The notes below the pieces were generated by a model. That model was not told the DNA's origin. It searched no databases and was given only the letters and a program-made list of their open reading frames with translations. From contig CM060734.1 of assembly GCA_030704615.1 (NCBI GenBank), positions 53,770,042 to 53,834,041 on the forward strand: a stretch of 64,000 bases of DNA. The letters run 5' to 3'. The DNA comes from Takakia lepidozioides (Eukaryota; Streptophyta; Takakiopsida; Takakiales; Takakiaceae). The translations under genes and the position numbers were made by a program. This document shows, one piece after another, positions 35,040 through 45,843 of this stretch. Each line of letters starts with the position of its first letter. Position 1 is the stretch's first letter.

Positions 35040-37225
35040 TGATGTAAGTGCACATCAATCTGAGGTCGAATTTCTGGGCTACATTATTTCCGACAAATGC
35101 GTCTTTATGGATCAGAAGAAATACAAACCATCATCAAGTGGATTAAACCTACTTCGGTCCGAGATGTACAATGTTTTCTGGGATTTGCAAATTTCTATAG
35201 AATCTTCATCAATGACTACTCCAAAATTGTTGCACCAGTGACACGACTCACATGGAAGGACAAATTTGTATGGGACGACATGCAGACCCATCTAAACCAT
35301 TCTTCTTGGAAGCAGATGCATCGGACTTTGCACTTGGCGCTATACTCTCTCAATACGGTACGAATGACCAACTTCACCCTGTTGGTTTTCGTTCTCGCAA
35401 ATTTTCTGCTGTAGAGATCAATTATAAAATCCATGATAAAGAACTTCTAGCGATCATCGATGCTTTTGAGGAGTGGCGTCATTTACTGGAGGGAGCTAAA
35501 CATCAGGTCACTATCTACACCGATCACAAAAACCTCGAATATTTTGTGAGTGCTCGTGTTTTGAATCGATGTCAAGCCAGATGGGATATGTGACTAGCAA
35601 GGTTTAATTTTGTTATTGCCTATCGCCCCGGACATCCTCAAGGGAAACCCGATGTTCTTTCTCGACGATCATTTCTTGCGCCGAAAAAGGAGGAGACAGC
35701 TTTCGACCAATAGAAATCCATCATCTTGAAACCAACAAATCTCCAATTGAATATGCTATCTATGTCCACCTATGACGATGCAGAGATCATAAAGGAGATT
35801 TAGGAAGCACTGAAGAGCGACCAATTTGCTACGACACTACGAAGTCAACTAAATTGACCTCGAGACAACCCACATGTTACAAACGACTTCAAATTCAAAA
35901 ATGACTTACTTTATTTCAAGGGACTTCTCTATGTACCTCCAGGACCTACACGATTTCGAATTCTTCAAACATATCATGATCTTCCGGTTGCATGACATTT
36001 CGGCTTCAACAAAACAATGGAATTGATATCCAGAGACTATTGGTGGCCGCAGATGTGGAAACTCGTAAAAGAATTTATAAAATCTTGCGACACGTGTGCT
36101 AGAGCGAAGGGACCACGACATTGACCTTACGGCCTTCTTCAACCATTACCATTCCCAAGGGTCCATGGTCGTCCGTGTCTATGGACTTTATTACGGACAT
36201 TCCAATTTCCAAGACCACCGATTCAATCCTTGTTATTGTAGATCGTTTTACAAAGATGACACATTTCATTCCATGTAATAAAACGGTTATCGACGAGGAA
36301 ACTGGAGGACTCTTCCTCAATAATATCTACCGCATTCATGGACTCACAAAGGACATCGTATCTGATCGAGGACCATAGTTCATATCAAATTTCTAGAGGG
36401 GATTATTTCACATATTAGATACTAAGATCAATCTCTCTACAGCTAATCATCCACAAACTGATGGTCAACCCGAACGTGTAAACCAGATTTTGGAACAGTA
36501 TCTTCGGTGTACGATAAATTATCACCAAGATAATTGGACGGACCTTCTGTCATTGGCTGAGTTTGCCTACAACAACACTATACATTCTTCGATTAAACAA
36601 ACTTCATTTTTCTCCAATTATGGTCATCATCCTCGAGCAAACCATTTCCACATGAAGACTGTTGGAAGCCCTGCTGTAGAAAACCTTGCTACTCATCTTG
36701 TTACAATTCACAAGAAGCTTACATTCCACCTCGCAGAAGCTAAAAAACAATACAAGGAGTATGCAGATCAACATCGTCAATTCCAACCTCAGTTCAAGGT
36801 CGGAGATTGTATGTGGCTTCAAACCTCGCGTTCATCAAAGAAGTTGGATTATCAACGTCTGGGACCATTCAAAATTATTCGACAAATAAATCCGGTCAGT
36901 TTTCGGCTTGAACTCCCACGAAGTATGCGCATCCATCCAGTCTTTTATGTTTCATTATTGGAGTTGTATCATCCATCGAATATTCCAAGGAGAGTCTCCG
37001 TACCACCTCCACCAATCGAAGTCAATCAGGAAATTGAGAATGAAGTCGACAAAGTCCTAAACTCTCGCATCAAGTATAAACGTCTTGAGTATTTCGTACA
37101 TTAGAAAGGCTACGACATCAGCGAACGAACGTGGGAACCTTCATCCAACCTCGTCAATGCATCTAACAAAGTCCAAGAGTTTCATCAACGATATCCAGCT
37201 AAGCCCCGAGTTACACGTCAATAAG
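35040..37225 (+). mobile_element. Ty3/Gypsy chromovirus, 3' half (RT end, RNase H, integrase, chromodomain)
   Basis: The plus strand reads in order: [13 protein letters not shown] (just after the RT YLDD box in intact elements), [18 protein letters not shown], RNase H ([30 protein letters not shown]), integrase zinc region, integrase core (SVSMDFITDIPISKTTDSIL, VDRFTKMTHF, a SDRGP box, DGQPERVNQ), the integrase C-terminal part (YHQDNWTDLLSLAEFAYNNT, RLGPFKIIRQINPVSFRLEL, HPVFYVSLLELY) and a chromodomain (ILNSRIKYK-like, then KGYDISERTWEPSSNL). Stops and frameshifts show it is dead. A chromodomain after integrase identifies a chromovirus. Confidence 0.82.
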
Positions 37226-37785
37226 CCGTCACAACGATGATGTCAATCAAGTTAGCTTCAAGGTGAAGACTCCACATTCAATGTACCTGATACACGCTAA
37301 GGAGAGAGGAGCACCACACATCAGTATATATAGCTACACTTCCAGCACTCTTGCATCTCGTATTTGCAGCATGAAGTTACATGAACCAAATACATTGGAG
37401 TTGTCGCTTACCCAACATCACGCTGACGCTCTCGAGACGATGGGTCACAAATGCGACGCGTACTTCCTTGTCTGGCCCCCGTACGACGACAAGTGGAGCG
37501 TACTTGAAGTCTGATAATTCTATTGGAGGTTGTGGGTTCGGACCCAGAGAGCAACGAAATCATGTTTGAAGGCATCTTCAAAAATCAGAATGCTCAAATC
37601 ACTGCGTGGTCCCTAGTTTAAGGTGTTGGACACTATCGATGGTTGTAGGGACCTATAAACCATTTGAGTCAAGAACGAAGAGCCGAATACTTGGCAAGTA
37701 CCATTCGCCGGATTTTGGATTTTCTCCAACTCTAAGCAAGTCCAAGATTTTACCGCTCCTCGAGGAACTCGGCGTTAGAGGAGGG

Positions 37786-38465
37786 GTGATATCACGGAGA
37801 TAGTCCAGAGGAACTTACCAGAAGTAAATACCAGAAGTAAATACGAGAAGTTACCAAGTTACCATGTTACCGGAAGTTACCATGTTACCGGAAGTTACCA
37901 TGACTTATCGTGATTTATCGTGATCTTCCATGATTTACCATTAGTTACCAAATTACCGGAGTTTATCAAATTACCAAGAGTAACTTGGGAAACTGCTCAG
38001 GAAGCTTCTTTTGGAGAAAACTTCTCCATCAAGATACCTCCTTTGTTTAATGAAGCTTTTCCATCAATAAACCTTTGTTTAATCTTGGAAATTTCTTTAT
38101 TAAGAAACCTCTATAGGGGAAGCTTCTTAGGGAGTAGCCAATATATATAGGAGACTGGACACTCTTCAGTCTCGCCAACATAAGTTCAATCTACTCTTGT
38201 TTCAGTTCCAGTACTCCAGTCCAGCTTCTAGTACTCTAGTCCAGTTTCCAAGTATCTGGTACCCAGGTCCAGTTTCCAGCCTTCCAGTATTCGAGTTGAG
38301 TTCCAGTATCTTGTACTCTTGTCCATTGTTATAAAGATCATCTTGATTCATGTTTACCCACCATGCGTTCGGCCACGCCGACCTTGACTTTTTGTCTAGT
38401 CTTGTATCTCTAGTCTGATCTCTTGTTTATGTTCAGTCATGTTCTCGTCCTTGACACCTACTACA
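37786..38465 (+). mobile_element. probable 3' LTR of the Gypsy element
   Basis: A purine tract (GTTAGAGGAGGGG) after the integrase reading frame is followed directly by TGATATCACGG, the expected start of a 3' LTR. Inside are short direct repeats built on GAAGTTACC and GTTACCGG (37830-37905), a TATA-like ATATATATAGG at 38141-38151, and a run of CCAGT repeats. The end is not defined; a TGACA or ACTACA near 38455-38465 would suit. The matching 5' LTR was not found. Confidence 0.5.
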
Positions 38466-38568
38466 AAAGCGCGTCAGGCCAGTCCAGTTAGCCATCACCA
38501 ACACCATCCTGTGGTTGTTCGCAACAAAGGCAACGCCGATAGTACATAATCATCCCGGTCTAGAAAGC

Positions 38569-40397
38569 ATGACTGACGACGAACTGTGGAGATTGTAAGT
38601 TTGCCCCCGAATCCTGCTTGTTTTCTTTCGCGGGGAGGGGGAGAGAATGAGGGGTACTAGAGGATGAAGCAGCGGTCATCACGTGTATGCCGCACGTGCG
38701 GAACGACGATAGGTCACTCGTGTTCCCGTCGTTGTCGTGTCCATTGATGACATATGTCCCAAGTTCGTGTTTATTTCGTTTTACTAATTATGGATTGTGT
38801 TGGGGAGGAACAGCTTTTTCAAAATCGACCGGAAGTTTGAACGACCTGGAAGAAGAGTCAAGTTTCAGAATTTTATAATCACTGAGGGGGTTGCGGTCAG
38901 TGTGCTGTCGGGCTCGCCCCGACGCCAACCTACAGTCACAGCCAGAGTAGGACAACTACTTGATTCGCCATGTTTGTTTTTTATTGCCTTTAGTGATCGG
39001 GCGTACCGGCTCGTGACGCAAATGCGGGTGAACTTGTTGGACGACCAGCATCGTCTTATTATGTGCAAAGTCAAGGGCCATGTGCGGGAAGGCGATATCC
39101 CCACCCTCCTTGAACCCGAAAGCGAGGCTCATCGCTTTAGATGAGTTATTTATGTGACGTTTCCATGAATCGAAATCGGTTTTAGCTGAAGGTTAGAAAC
39201 ACGGCAACATGATCTGTTGGGGTCGATGTCTACAACAGAATGGTTTATGACCGTATATACCCCCTGCAAATATGTGTGGTCGAGTGCCTCCAGGCGCCTC
39301 AACCTTGTTTTAGTGAAAGATCCCATTTAAGGCGTTGGATACCCGAGAGCTTCTCTTTTGTTCGGGAAATGTATTGAAATAAAAGCTTAATATTGTTTTT
39401 GAGGTAGTTTGATTGGGAGTGGACATGCATGTCGTCTCTTCAGTTGAGGGAAAAACCATCTTGTAGATTGACGTGTTTTTAAACGGACGTTGGTCTTGTT
39501 TTTTCGCAGGTGAAAGGACACGAGAAAAAAGAGATGCCCAAACCGACTCCGCACACCCATGTGCCATTGCCTAAACGAGTCGTGTCCATCGACCCGGGCC
39601 GAAAATACCTCTACACAGGAGTGGTGTACTCGCCCAAAGTAGAGGCCGCGCTGAACGAGCCGTGGGTGGACCAAGGGGACCGGTTCCAAGTGATCCGCTG
39701 CAACAAGGCACGGTTCTACACCATGTGTGGGTACCGGCGGCGGGCCAAGCTGACGAAGAGGTGGATGGCCAGGAACGAAGCCGTGACGCAGTTCAATTCG
39801 AGGGTCAACACCGTCTCCGCTAAGGTGGCGACTGTAGAGGGGTATAGCATGTACGCAGCGTCGGTGCTGACACATCTCCGAGCACTGAACGAGTTCTACA
39901 TGGTGAACAAGAGGATGAGGGAGCTGAGGTGGGCGACATGGATAAAGACGGAACGGGCCTATGTGACGCTTGCAAGGGAGGTGACGGCGAACAACCCGAC
40001 GACGGTGGTGGCCTTCGGGGACGCCTCTTTCGCGCACAACAGCCCCGGGACGGAGAGCACACCAACCTCCAAGCTACAGAAGAAGATACGGGAGAAGGCA
40101 AACGAGATGGTGATGGTGGGCGAGTTTCGAACTAGCCAACTATGTTGCGGTTGTAGCGAAAGGATGGAGGCCATGCCCCAGTGCTGATTCCCGGGACAGA
40201 CTGGGCGTCGCGGTTCATACGCGGTCCGACTGTGTCCCAACACAGCCTGCTATCGGACTACATGGAACCGAGATGTCAACGCGACGGTCAACATCATGCA
40301 CCGGTTCTTGGAAATGTGGGACTTCCGGCCTCGCCACCCGGCATTCTGCAGGGCGGAGAGGCCGGAGAGGGATGTTGCCAGCCGCACATCTCATTAA
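38569..40397 (+). pseudogene. Fanzor (eukaryotic TnpB-like RNA-guided endonuclease), one in-frame TGA
   Basis: Three exons fit: 38569-38594 (donor GTAAGT), 38814-38946 (acceptor AACAG, donor GTAGGA) and 39510-40397 (acceptor TTTTTTCGCAG); phases agree. The product begins MTDDELWRFFFK and carries the family's [13 protein letters not shown] segment, RuvC-I SIDPGRK (Asp at 39591-39593), the relocated RuvC-II Glu in GEFRTS (40122-40124), a zinc ribbon (LCCGC, then CPNTAC) and RuvC-III WNRDVNATVNI (Asp at 40272-40274). Fanzor and TnpB are guide-RNA-directed nucleases of transposons; Fanzors have the shifted Glu seen here. One TGA at 40185-40187 interrupts the zinc-ribbon loop in frame; it equals a CGA codon after CpG decay. 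The frame then stays open to TAA at 40395-40397. With 348 codons it is shorter than usual Fanzors, so the amino-terminal recognition lobe is missing or in unrecognised exons; the frame upstream is open to about 38454 and abuts the Gypsy LTR. Exon 3 is clearly richer in G+C than its neighbours. Confidence 0.82.
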
Positions 40398-40456
40398 GAC
40401 TGCCATAGTAACAGGCAGTCCGCGCTGAGCGGGTGAGGGTGCAAACCCTCTCCGCG
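40398..40456 (+). ncRNA. candidate Fanzor guide RNA (omega-RNA/fRNA) scaffold
   Basis: Starts at the base after the Fanzor stop codon. Hairpin 1: GACTGCC (40398-40404), 9-base loop, GGCAGTC (40414-40420), a perfect 7-bp stem. Hairpin 2: GAGGGT (40435-40440), GCAA tetraloop of GNRA type, ACCCTC (40445-40450), enclosed by GCGG (40429-40432) pairing with CCGC (40452-40455). TnpB and Fanzor guide scaffolds are transcribed from the 3' end of their own gene, so both position and compact fold are as expected. The guide part would follow, from about 40457, at the element end. Function is inference. Confidence 0.55.
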
Positions 40457-40609
40457 ATTATGCACAACGGTGGGTTTTTATACTCACATTGAATGTACGA
40501 TGGAGGCCCTTGAAATGAACGTTGTTTACAGTGGAAGGAAACTGGTGCATTTTGTTGAAAAATGTATCTTACCAAAAGAGTCATGTTGTTTCCAGTGGAA
40601 GGAAACTGG

Positions 40610-40870
40610 TGCATCTTTCAAAATCTCGAGGCTGAGCCCAAAGCCATGGCCCAGTTGGGATCTAATTGCTAGGCAGACCACAAGCAGATGCTCATGTCAA
40701 GGGCTTCTAGAGGAAGTATGGAATCTCGAACAAGATTGTCAGTGTCACGGTAAGCCCCACTACTGGAGTAGGCCCCTCACAAAGGTAGTGTCTGTTCCCT
40801 TTTGTTGTGCCCAAGCTGCACAGAGTCTATGGCCACAAGGCTACGGTAAAGAACATCTTATGAGTAAGGT
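40610..40870 (+). mobile_element. LINE 3' fragment
   Basis: Shows the family words CTCGAGGCTGAGCCCAAAGC, a GCAGATGCTCATGTCAAGGG block, CCCCACTACTGGAGTAGGCC, GGCCACAAGGCTACGGTAAA and CATCTTATGAGTA. It lies between the Fanzor 3' region and the TFIIH p44 gene and could mark the right limit of the Fanzor-carrying segment. Confidence 0.65.
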
Positions 40871-43197
40871 TGAGATCTTGATGTAGAGATACTTTCACAA
40901 CCAGGACAGTTATGGAGGCTCTCATGAATGTAAAGGTCACATTCAAAGCAGAAGTGCTGCCTGCAGCTTGGACACATGAGCCGCACCCTGCTTACCCTGC
41001 CCCCTGTCATACAAACAAAACAGCAGATTGATGAGCATCCTGTGCAGAAAAAAATGATAAATGCCAGAGAGAGACAACTTGTGAAAGAGGTACCTGTGAA
41101 AGGGAGTTCCTGCTGGCAGCCATAACAGAGAAGGGCTATGCTTTGCTTCCCATTTGCCTCCGCCAAATTACCAAACTCCTCAAATGGGGGCACTGGAAAA
41201 AGATGGTGATAAGAGCGTGCCAAGTGGGGAGATGAAACCAATGTCAGCCCACATAGGTGACACTCAGTGGGAAGGTCACATACACGAGCTTTGCAATGAG
41301 GGCAGGTGTAACCTCCCCTATCGTCACTTCTCTGTGCAAGCACAGAGTGCCACTGCATCTTCTGCACCCCTTTGTGGAAAGCCCATTCGTACTAGGCTCG
41401 CTATAGGTGTCTCTGCCAGTGCATGCTCCATTATCAGGTGGGGCATGCTCCATTATAAGGTCTTTCACGTGGGCCTGTATGAGAGCACATGTTGTGCTTA
41501 GTGTATGTGACCAAGAGAAGTGGGCGAAGTAAGAGCTATGAGCTCCCCAAGAAATCAAAGGCTCCAAGTAATGAATGTATCAACTGCACTGGACTCCATT
41601 GCACAGAATTCAACAATGAGAACTACAAGGGAACACTGAAGTAAGATTTGAGGAGGTATTAGTTCCACCATACAATGGAGGTCAGATTCTACTTGGACAA
41701 GGGTCTGCAATACCAATGATGCACTCAAAACTTGCCAATGAAGTAAAAATGCTGATACTGTAGCCCACATTCTTTCTTACATGGTGATGAGAAAGAGAGG
41801 CTAGCACCCACAAACCTCGCTTGTTGCAACGGAATAAATCCCGCTCGTTCATTCACATAAAAGTTTACAAATGTAAACTTCAGCAGCCAGCCTACAACAG
41901 AACATCGGATATTAGCCTCCTTGCACTTCTGGATTGCCTCCATGAGGTCTCCAGGGTCACAGGTGCCAAGTGCTGAAAAGATGAGCACCATCTCCCGGTG
42001 CCCATATGTGGGTATTTGAGACAAAAACCCTCTGGCCAAGTCAAGTGCATTCTGTATCGAAACATCCCCTGTGCGCGGGCCTCCTATTTTGACCTCGATA
42101 TGTGTGTGAAAGGTACAAGTCACATCCACAGGAAGCCTGAACGGCCAATAGGAGCAGAGAGGAAGAGATCATAGAGCAGAGGAACTTTTGGAGACGGAAG
42201 AGAACTTACAGGACTTGTAAGTGGGTGGAGTTGACAGATGGCATTGGTCCATATAACTGGTTGTCAAAGAGAATCCTGTTCCATACAAAATAGGCACAAA
42301 ATATAGGTCAAAAAGGAATAAAAATCAAATCTTCTGGAATTACAACAATCTTTCCTTCTTTTTTATTTTTGTGAGAAAATGGGGAAACGCCCCAGAATCA
42401 ACATTGTCGCTCGAGACCATCGATTGCAATCAACTCGCGCTCAAAGGCCTCAACACAGTTGGCCACGATTCCCATGCGGCTGGGCCGAAAGTCCGTCTCC
42501 GCAGCCGCCTGGGCAGGCATCCCACGGTCCCCAGTTTAGAATGAGGCCTTCATCTTTGCATACCAATTCTAGGGCTGGGGTTTAAGGACCCTCTTTTGTA
42601 GCTAAATGCTACTATCAAATGTACAGGAATCTTACTGGGAATGAAAGCATATCTAAGGTCACCGAGAATATTAGAAGAGAGGGGCCAACAAGCCCTTGCG
42701 GTGTCCTTTCACCGAACATAGGCTTGCGTACTCGAACCAAGGGGAATCCAAGCAGGGTAGGGGCTTTTCTCAACGCATAATGTGAGAGCGCCCATCCTCT
42801 GCCACCTACGACTCTCGCGGTCATAATGGTGCCTCGAGTAGATTGGATGCGGGGTAATCTGAACAACACACTCTCTTTTCTGGCTAAATACAAAGAAAAA
42901 CTTGAAGTGAAGTTTGCGGGATCAACTCACTCGGGAGAGATCGACGAGAAGGTAGAGGTAACGGATAATGCCGCGCTGGATGTGAGGGCCAGCCATGGCT
43001 GCAACCTTCTTTCGATGCTGGCGCTGCTGCTGTACAACATCCACAGGTCGCAACAATCCAGACTCATCCTCTTGAAGAACCTCCCAAGACCGATCGTCCG
43101 CGTACGCTCGCTCCCAAGCCTCCATGTCCCGCCCGGCTTCCTCAGCGTCCACATCTCCATCATCTTCCACACCGTATGCCACATTTTTCTCCCCCAT
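40858..43197 (-). pseudogene. GTF2H2: TFIIH core subunit p44 (Ssl1/GTF2H2), frame-broken
   Basis: Minus-strand exons: 43197-42931 (WERAYADDRSWEVLQEDESG, IQRGIIRYLYLLVDLSR), 42508 to about 42430 (ETDFRPSRMGIVANCVEAF, then divergent), 42136-41896 (vWA core: YGHREMVLIFSALGTCDPGD), 41474-41094 (HVKDLIMEHAPP, SLVRMGFPQRGAEDAV, YTCPHCKARVCDLPTECHLC, SSPHLARSYHHLFPVPPF), 41003-40858 (CPSCRQHFCFECDLYIHESL, HNCPGCES). p44 joins the vWA domain to a C4/RING zinc region and activates the XPD helicase in repair and transcription. The fourth listed exon has a 13-base insertion (41423-41435) that copies nearby sequence and one further base near 41327-41333; its 381 nt break the phase set by its borders. Exons for parts of the vWA domain were not found. 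A dead copy is likeliest; two local assembly errors are possible but less likely because the 13-base insert is templated. Confidence 0.75.
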
Positions 43198-43199
43198 AT

Positions 43200-44990
43200 C
43201 ACAAGGAGCTTTTCAGACTTCCCTACTATGGCACACAGGGGGAGCCCTAAAAAAGGGGAAACTACAATTCCCTTGAACAATCCCCCGTTGGCTGTTTTCC
43301 AACTAAGGGGAAATTCCCTTAGGTATTAGGAACTCGCACTGGCACAGACTGACATGGCACCCGATCGACCCACCGCAATGCTGATCTACAATGCAAGTGC
43401 CAACACAGCAGTCAACAATCGCAGCCAACTCCTGCATGACTTTATCTTCTAAACAATCCGTGCACAATTCCACAGCTCACACAACGCAAGGACTTAGCTC
43501 CATAAACTGGAGATGGGCCGTCATGTGGCCAGCAGTATAGAATTGCTTGCAATAGGTCGTGTGAGTCGTGAGCTGTTATGTGTGTCTGTATGATCCTCAT
43601 GCTCGTTTATTTCGATCTCTCTCTTTTTGGCAATGTATGACACATGCGCGTGTTGAATGATGACTTCGGTAGCCGTATACCTGCCTTTTCCTTGGGACAG
43701 GATATACTGAATTACCGCATATATTTCGGCCATGGATGCTTCGGCTGGTGCACTCTCCTCATGTCCCTCCTAGCAGAAGATACGCTTTTTGTAGTGTTGT
43801 GGGTGTGCCCAAATGCTGCTATAGGAGAATGCTGTGTACTGTTGCTGTCTGCATGCATCACACCCTAATACCTCACCACCACTTAGTTCAAAATCCCTCC
43901 TCAAATCTCAGTGCAGTAGTTTGCAAAATGGTCTATATGTAGGTACGTCGTTGTCTTCTCGAGACTGAATTATGAAAGGCTCCGTCTGGCAAACATTTTG
44001 GCAAGTGCTTTGACTGGTGGTGATCTTGGGAATATTAATTTCAAGCCACACATGCTCTGCAGGACAGGAGCAAGAACCTCAAGGATCTGCACAGGGACCT
44101 GTCCATAGCACTGCAACCATAAGTTCACTTGTTGGAATACTTGTGGTTGTAGTGTCCAGGTCTTCCACTTGGAAGGGAAATCCAACTTAGAAGCCCTTAT
44201 AAGCTTGGACAGGTTAAGGTTTGGAAATAAGATAACACACCTCACAATGATATATAGTGACTATGCACCATACCACCAACCTAACAGATTGGAAAAATCT
44301 CATAGGATAGTTAGATCAGAGGCAACCCCCTCTTATGGTTATTCTTTCCTGAAGTCCTCTCATAGGTAGTGGCAACATAACACTGGTTGTTCACTGCAAG
44401 TACGCAGCCTTCTCATATCTTCAAAACAACTCCATATCTAGCTCTAGGATTTCAGAAAAGAGCTCCAAAGGTTCATAGAAAAAGAGTGGCCCTCGCTTGC
44501 ACCCGTCCCAAAAATAATTGTTTTCCTGAGGATGTGCGAAGTGACTGGCAAATGCTATAGCTATCCAAAATGAACCAATAAGTAGCTTGTCCGAGGGAAT
44601 ACGACCAACCTACTTGGTTACCATTATGTAAGGGAGTCAAAAGTGTAGACCTCTTGAGCCAAAAATCACCTAAGTGTCTGTGCAGGAAGGGGCTGTCAAA
44701 TTTTCAACACAGCTGAAGCCAACATCACTGGTTCCTTGGGAAGATAGCACATAGAAGACACCTTAAAATCTCGTCTTCCTAGACGATGTGACAGTAGCCA
44801 TTGTTATGCTATTTCTCCCTAGTTCATGTAGTGCAAAGGCAGCAGCTCACTTGCAAGCATTGAACATTTAGGGTAAACCATTTGCATCCTCTTCTATACA
44901 TGGCATGATGAAAAGCTTCTCATCATAGCCTTCGAGAAATTTTGGAAACATTGGCTCGAAACTACAAAAACCTAAACTGCTTCGAGGAAC
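43200..44990. other. no gene recognised
   Basis: Upstream of the p44 gene and downstream of the plastid protein gene. Only short open frames without family features. 43970-44245 has a minus-strand frame (SKLIRASKLDFPSKWKTWTL) whose nature I cannot tell. Confidence 0.35.
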
Positions 44991-45000
44991 AAAGCCTAGG

Positions 45001-45620
45001 CTAACTTTGAGAATCCACGTATTGATCGACATCAGACTTGAGGGCGCTCAGCTGACCTTCCGACGCAACTTTGATCTTGTCATCACTGATAGTTATCAGA
45101 ACTTTGGCCTGGAATGCATTTGCATATGCATTTGGGTTGCAAAAAACCTCAAAGAAAACACCATCATCTCCTGTCTGCCGGTACTCCATTGTGTCCCATC
45201 TCCGTGGCCTCGTGCCCTTCTCCTTCTCTTTAAATGTCGTCAGGAGGCCGACGATGGCAGAGCTTAGACCCTTGGCTGCGTCTACCGAGAATGGCAGAGT
45301 GAGCGACGTCTCCCCAATGTGGAAGGTGATGGGGGCTTTCGCTGCGAGAATCAAACAGATTCTTCCGATCAAAAGTGCGGAAGGCCGAACACAATCCAAT
45401 CCTACGACCAACTAAGAAAAACACAACTACTTTACAGTCCACCGAAAACTTTGGATCGGCTCCACTGTCCCGGGTCCTCACTTCCCCGCTCACTAGTCTC
45501 TAGAAATAAAGAGAATCTGTCATATTCAACACGATTGGTCATGGCAAGCCATTCAGCACCGCATGACACAATCTGACTGCGGTGCCTCTGCGTCCGCATG
45601 ATCTTTTATCACTCTCTTAT

Positions 45621-45669
<49 letters not shown>

Positions 45670-45843
45670 TGAGAGAGTGAGAGAGGGAGAGAAAGGGAGA
45701 GAGAGCTGACCTTGAACCTGCAAAGAGCATTGGATCGGGGTGCAAGTGAGCGCCCTTCTTCGGAGACATGCTGGCTGTGGGTTTGTGCCATACCCAAGCG
45801 AGAAGAGAGGTGGTTTCAAAGAGAGGGAGAGGGCAGACGCCAT
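45001..45843 (-). CDS. small plastid-targeted protein of unknown function
   Basis: Two exons, 45843-45711 and 45341-45001, joined by GTCAGC...TCTCGCAG; exon 1 ends in phase 1 and exon 2 supplies the two missing bases. The 157-residue product starts MASALSLSLKPPLFSLGYGT and continues with CLRRRALTCTPIQCSLQVQ, a Ser/Arg-rich start of chloroplast-transit type with likely cleavage near residue 35-40. The mature part (ITFHIGETSLTLPFSVDAAK, WDTMEYRQTGDDGVFFEVF, AKVLITISDDKIKVASEGQL, SDVDQYVD) looks like a small alpha/beta domain. I do not recognise the family. No frame break. The intron contains the (GT)n(GA)n microsatellite at 45620-45708. Targeting is inferred from composition only. Confidence 0.7.
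45620..45708. repeat. compound microsatellite (GT)n(GA)n
   Basis: A (GT) run at about 45620-45644 passes directly into (GA) repeats with interruptions to 45705. It is inside the intron of the plastid protein gene and starts close to the donor site (45710). Confidence 0.9.

Noticed and set aside
38947-38993. A 47-base intron in the Fanzor gene (GTAGGA to TTTAG)
   Set aside because: It is too short for a plant intron and would place a TGA at the start of the next exon; the longer intron to 39509 keeps phase.
40181-40408. A frameshift at the end of the Fanzor frame
   Set aside because: The sequence after the TGA is in the same frame as that before it (675 and 87 bases are multiples of three), so a single nonsense codon is sufficient.
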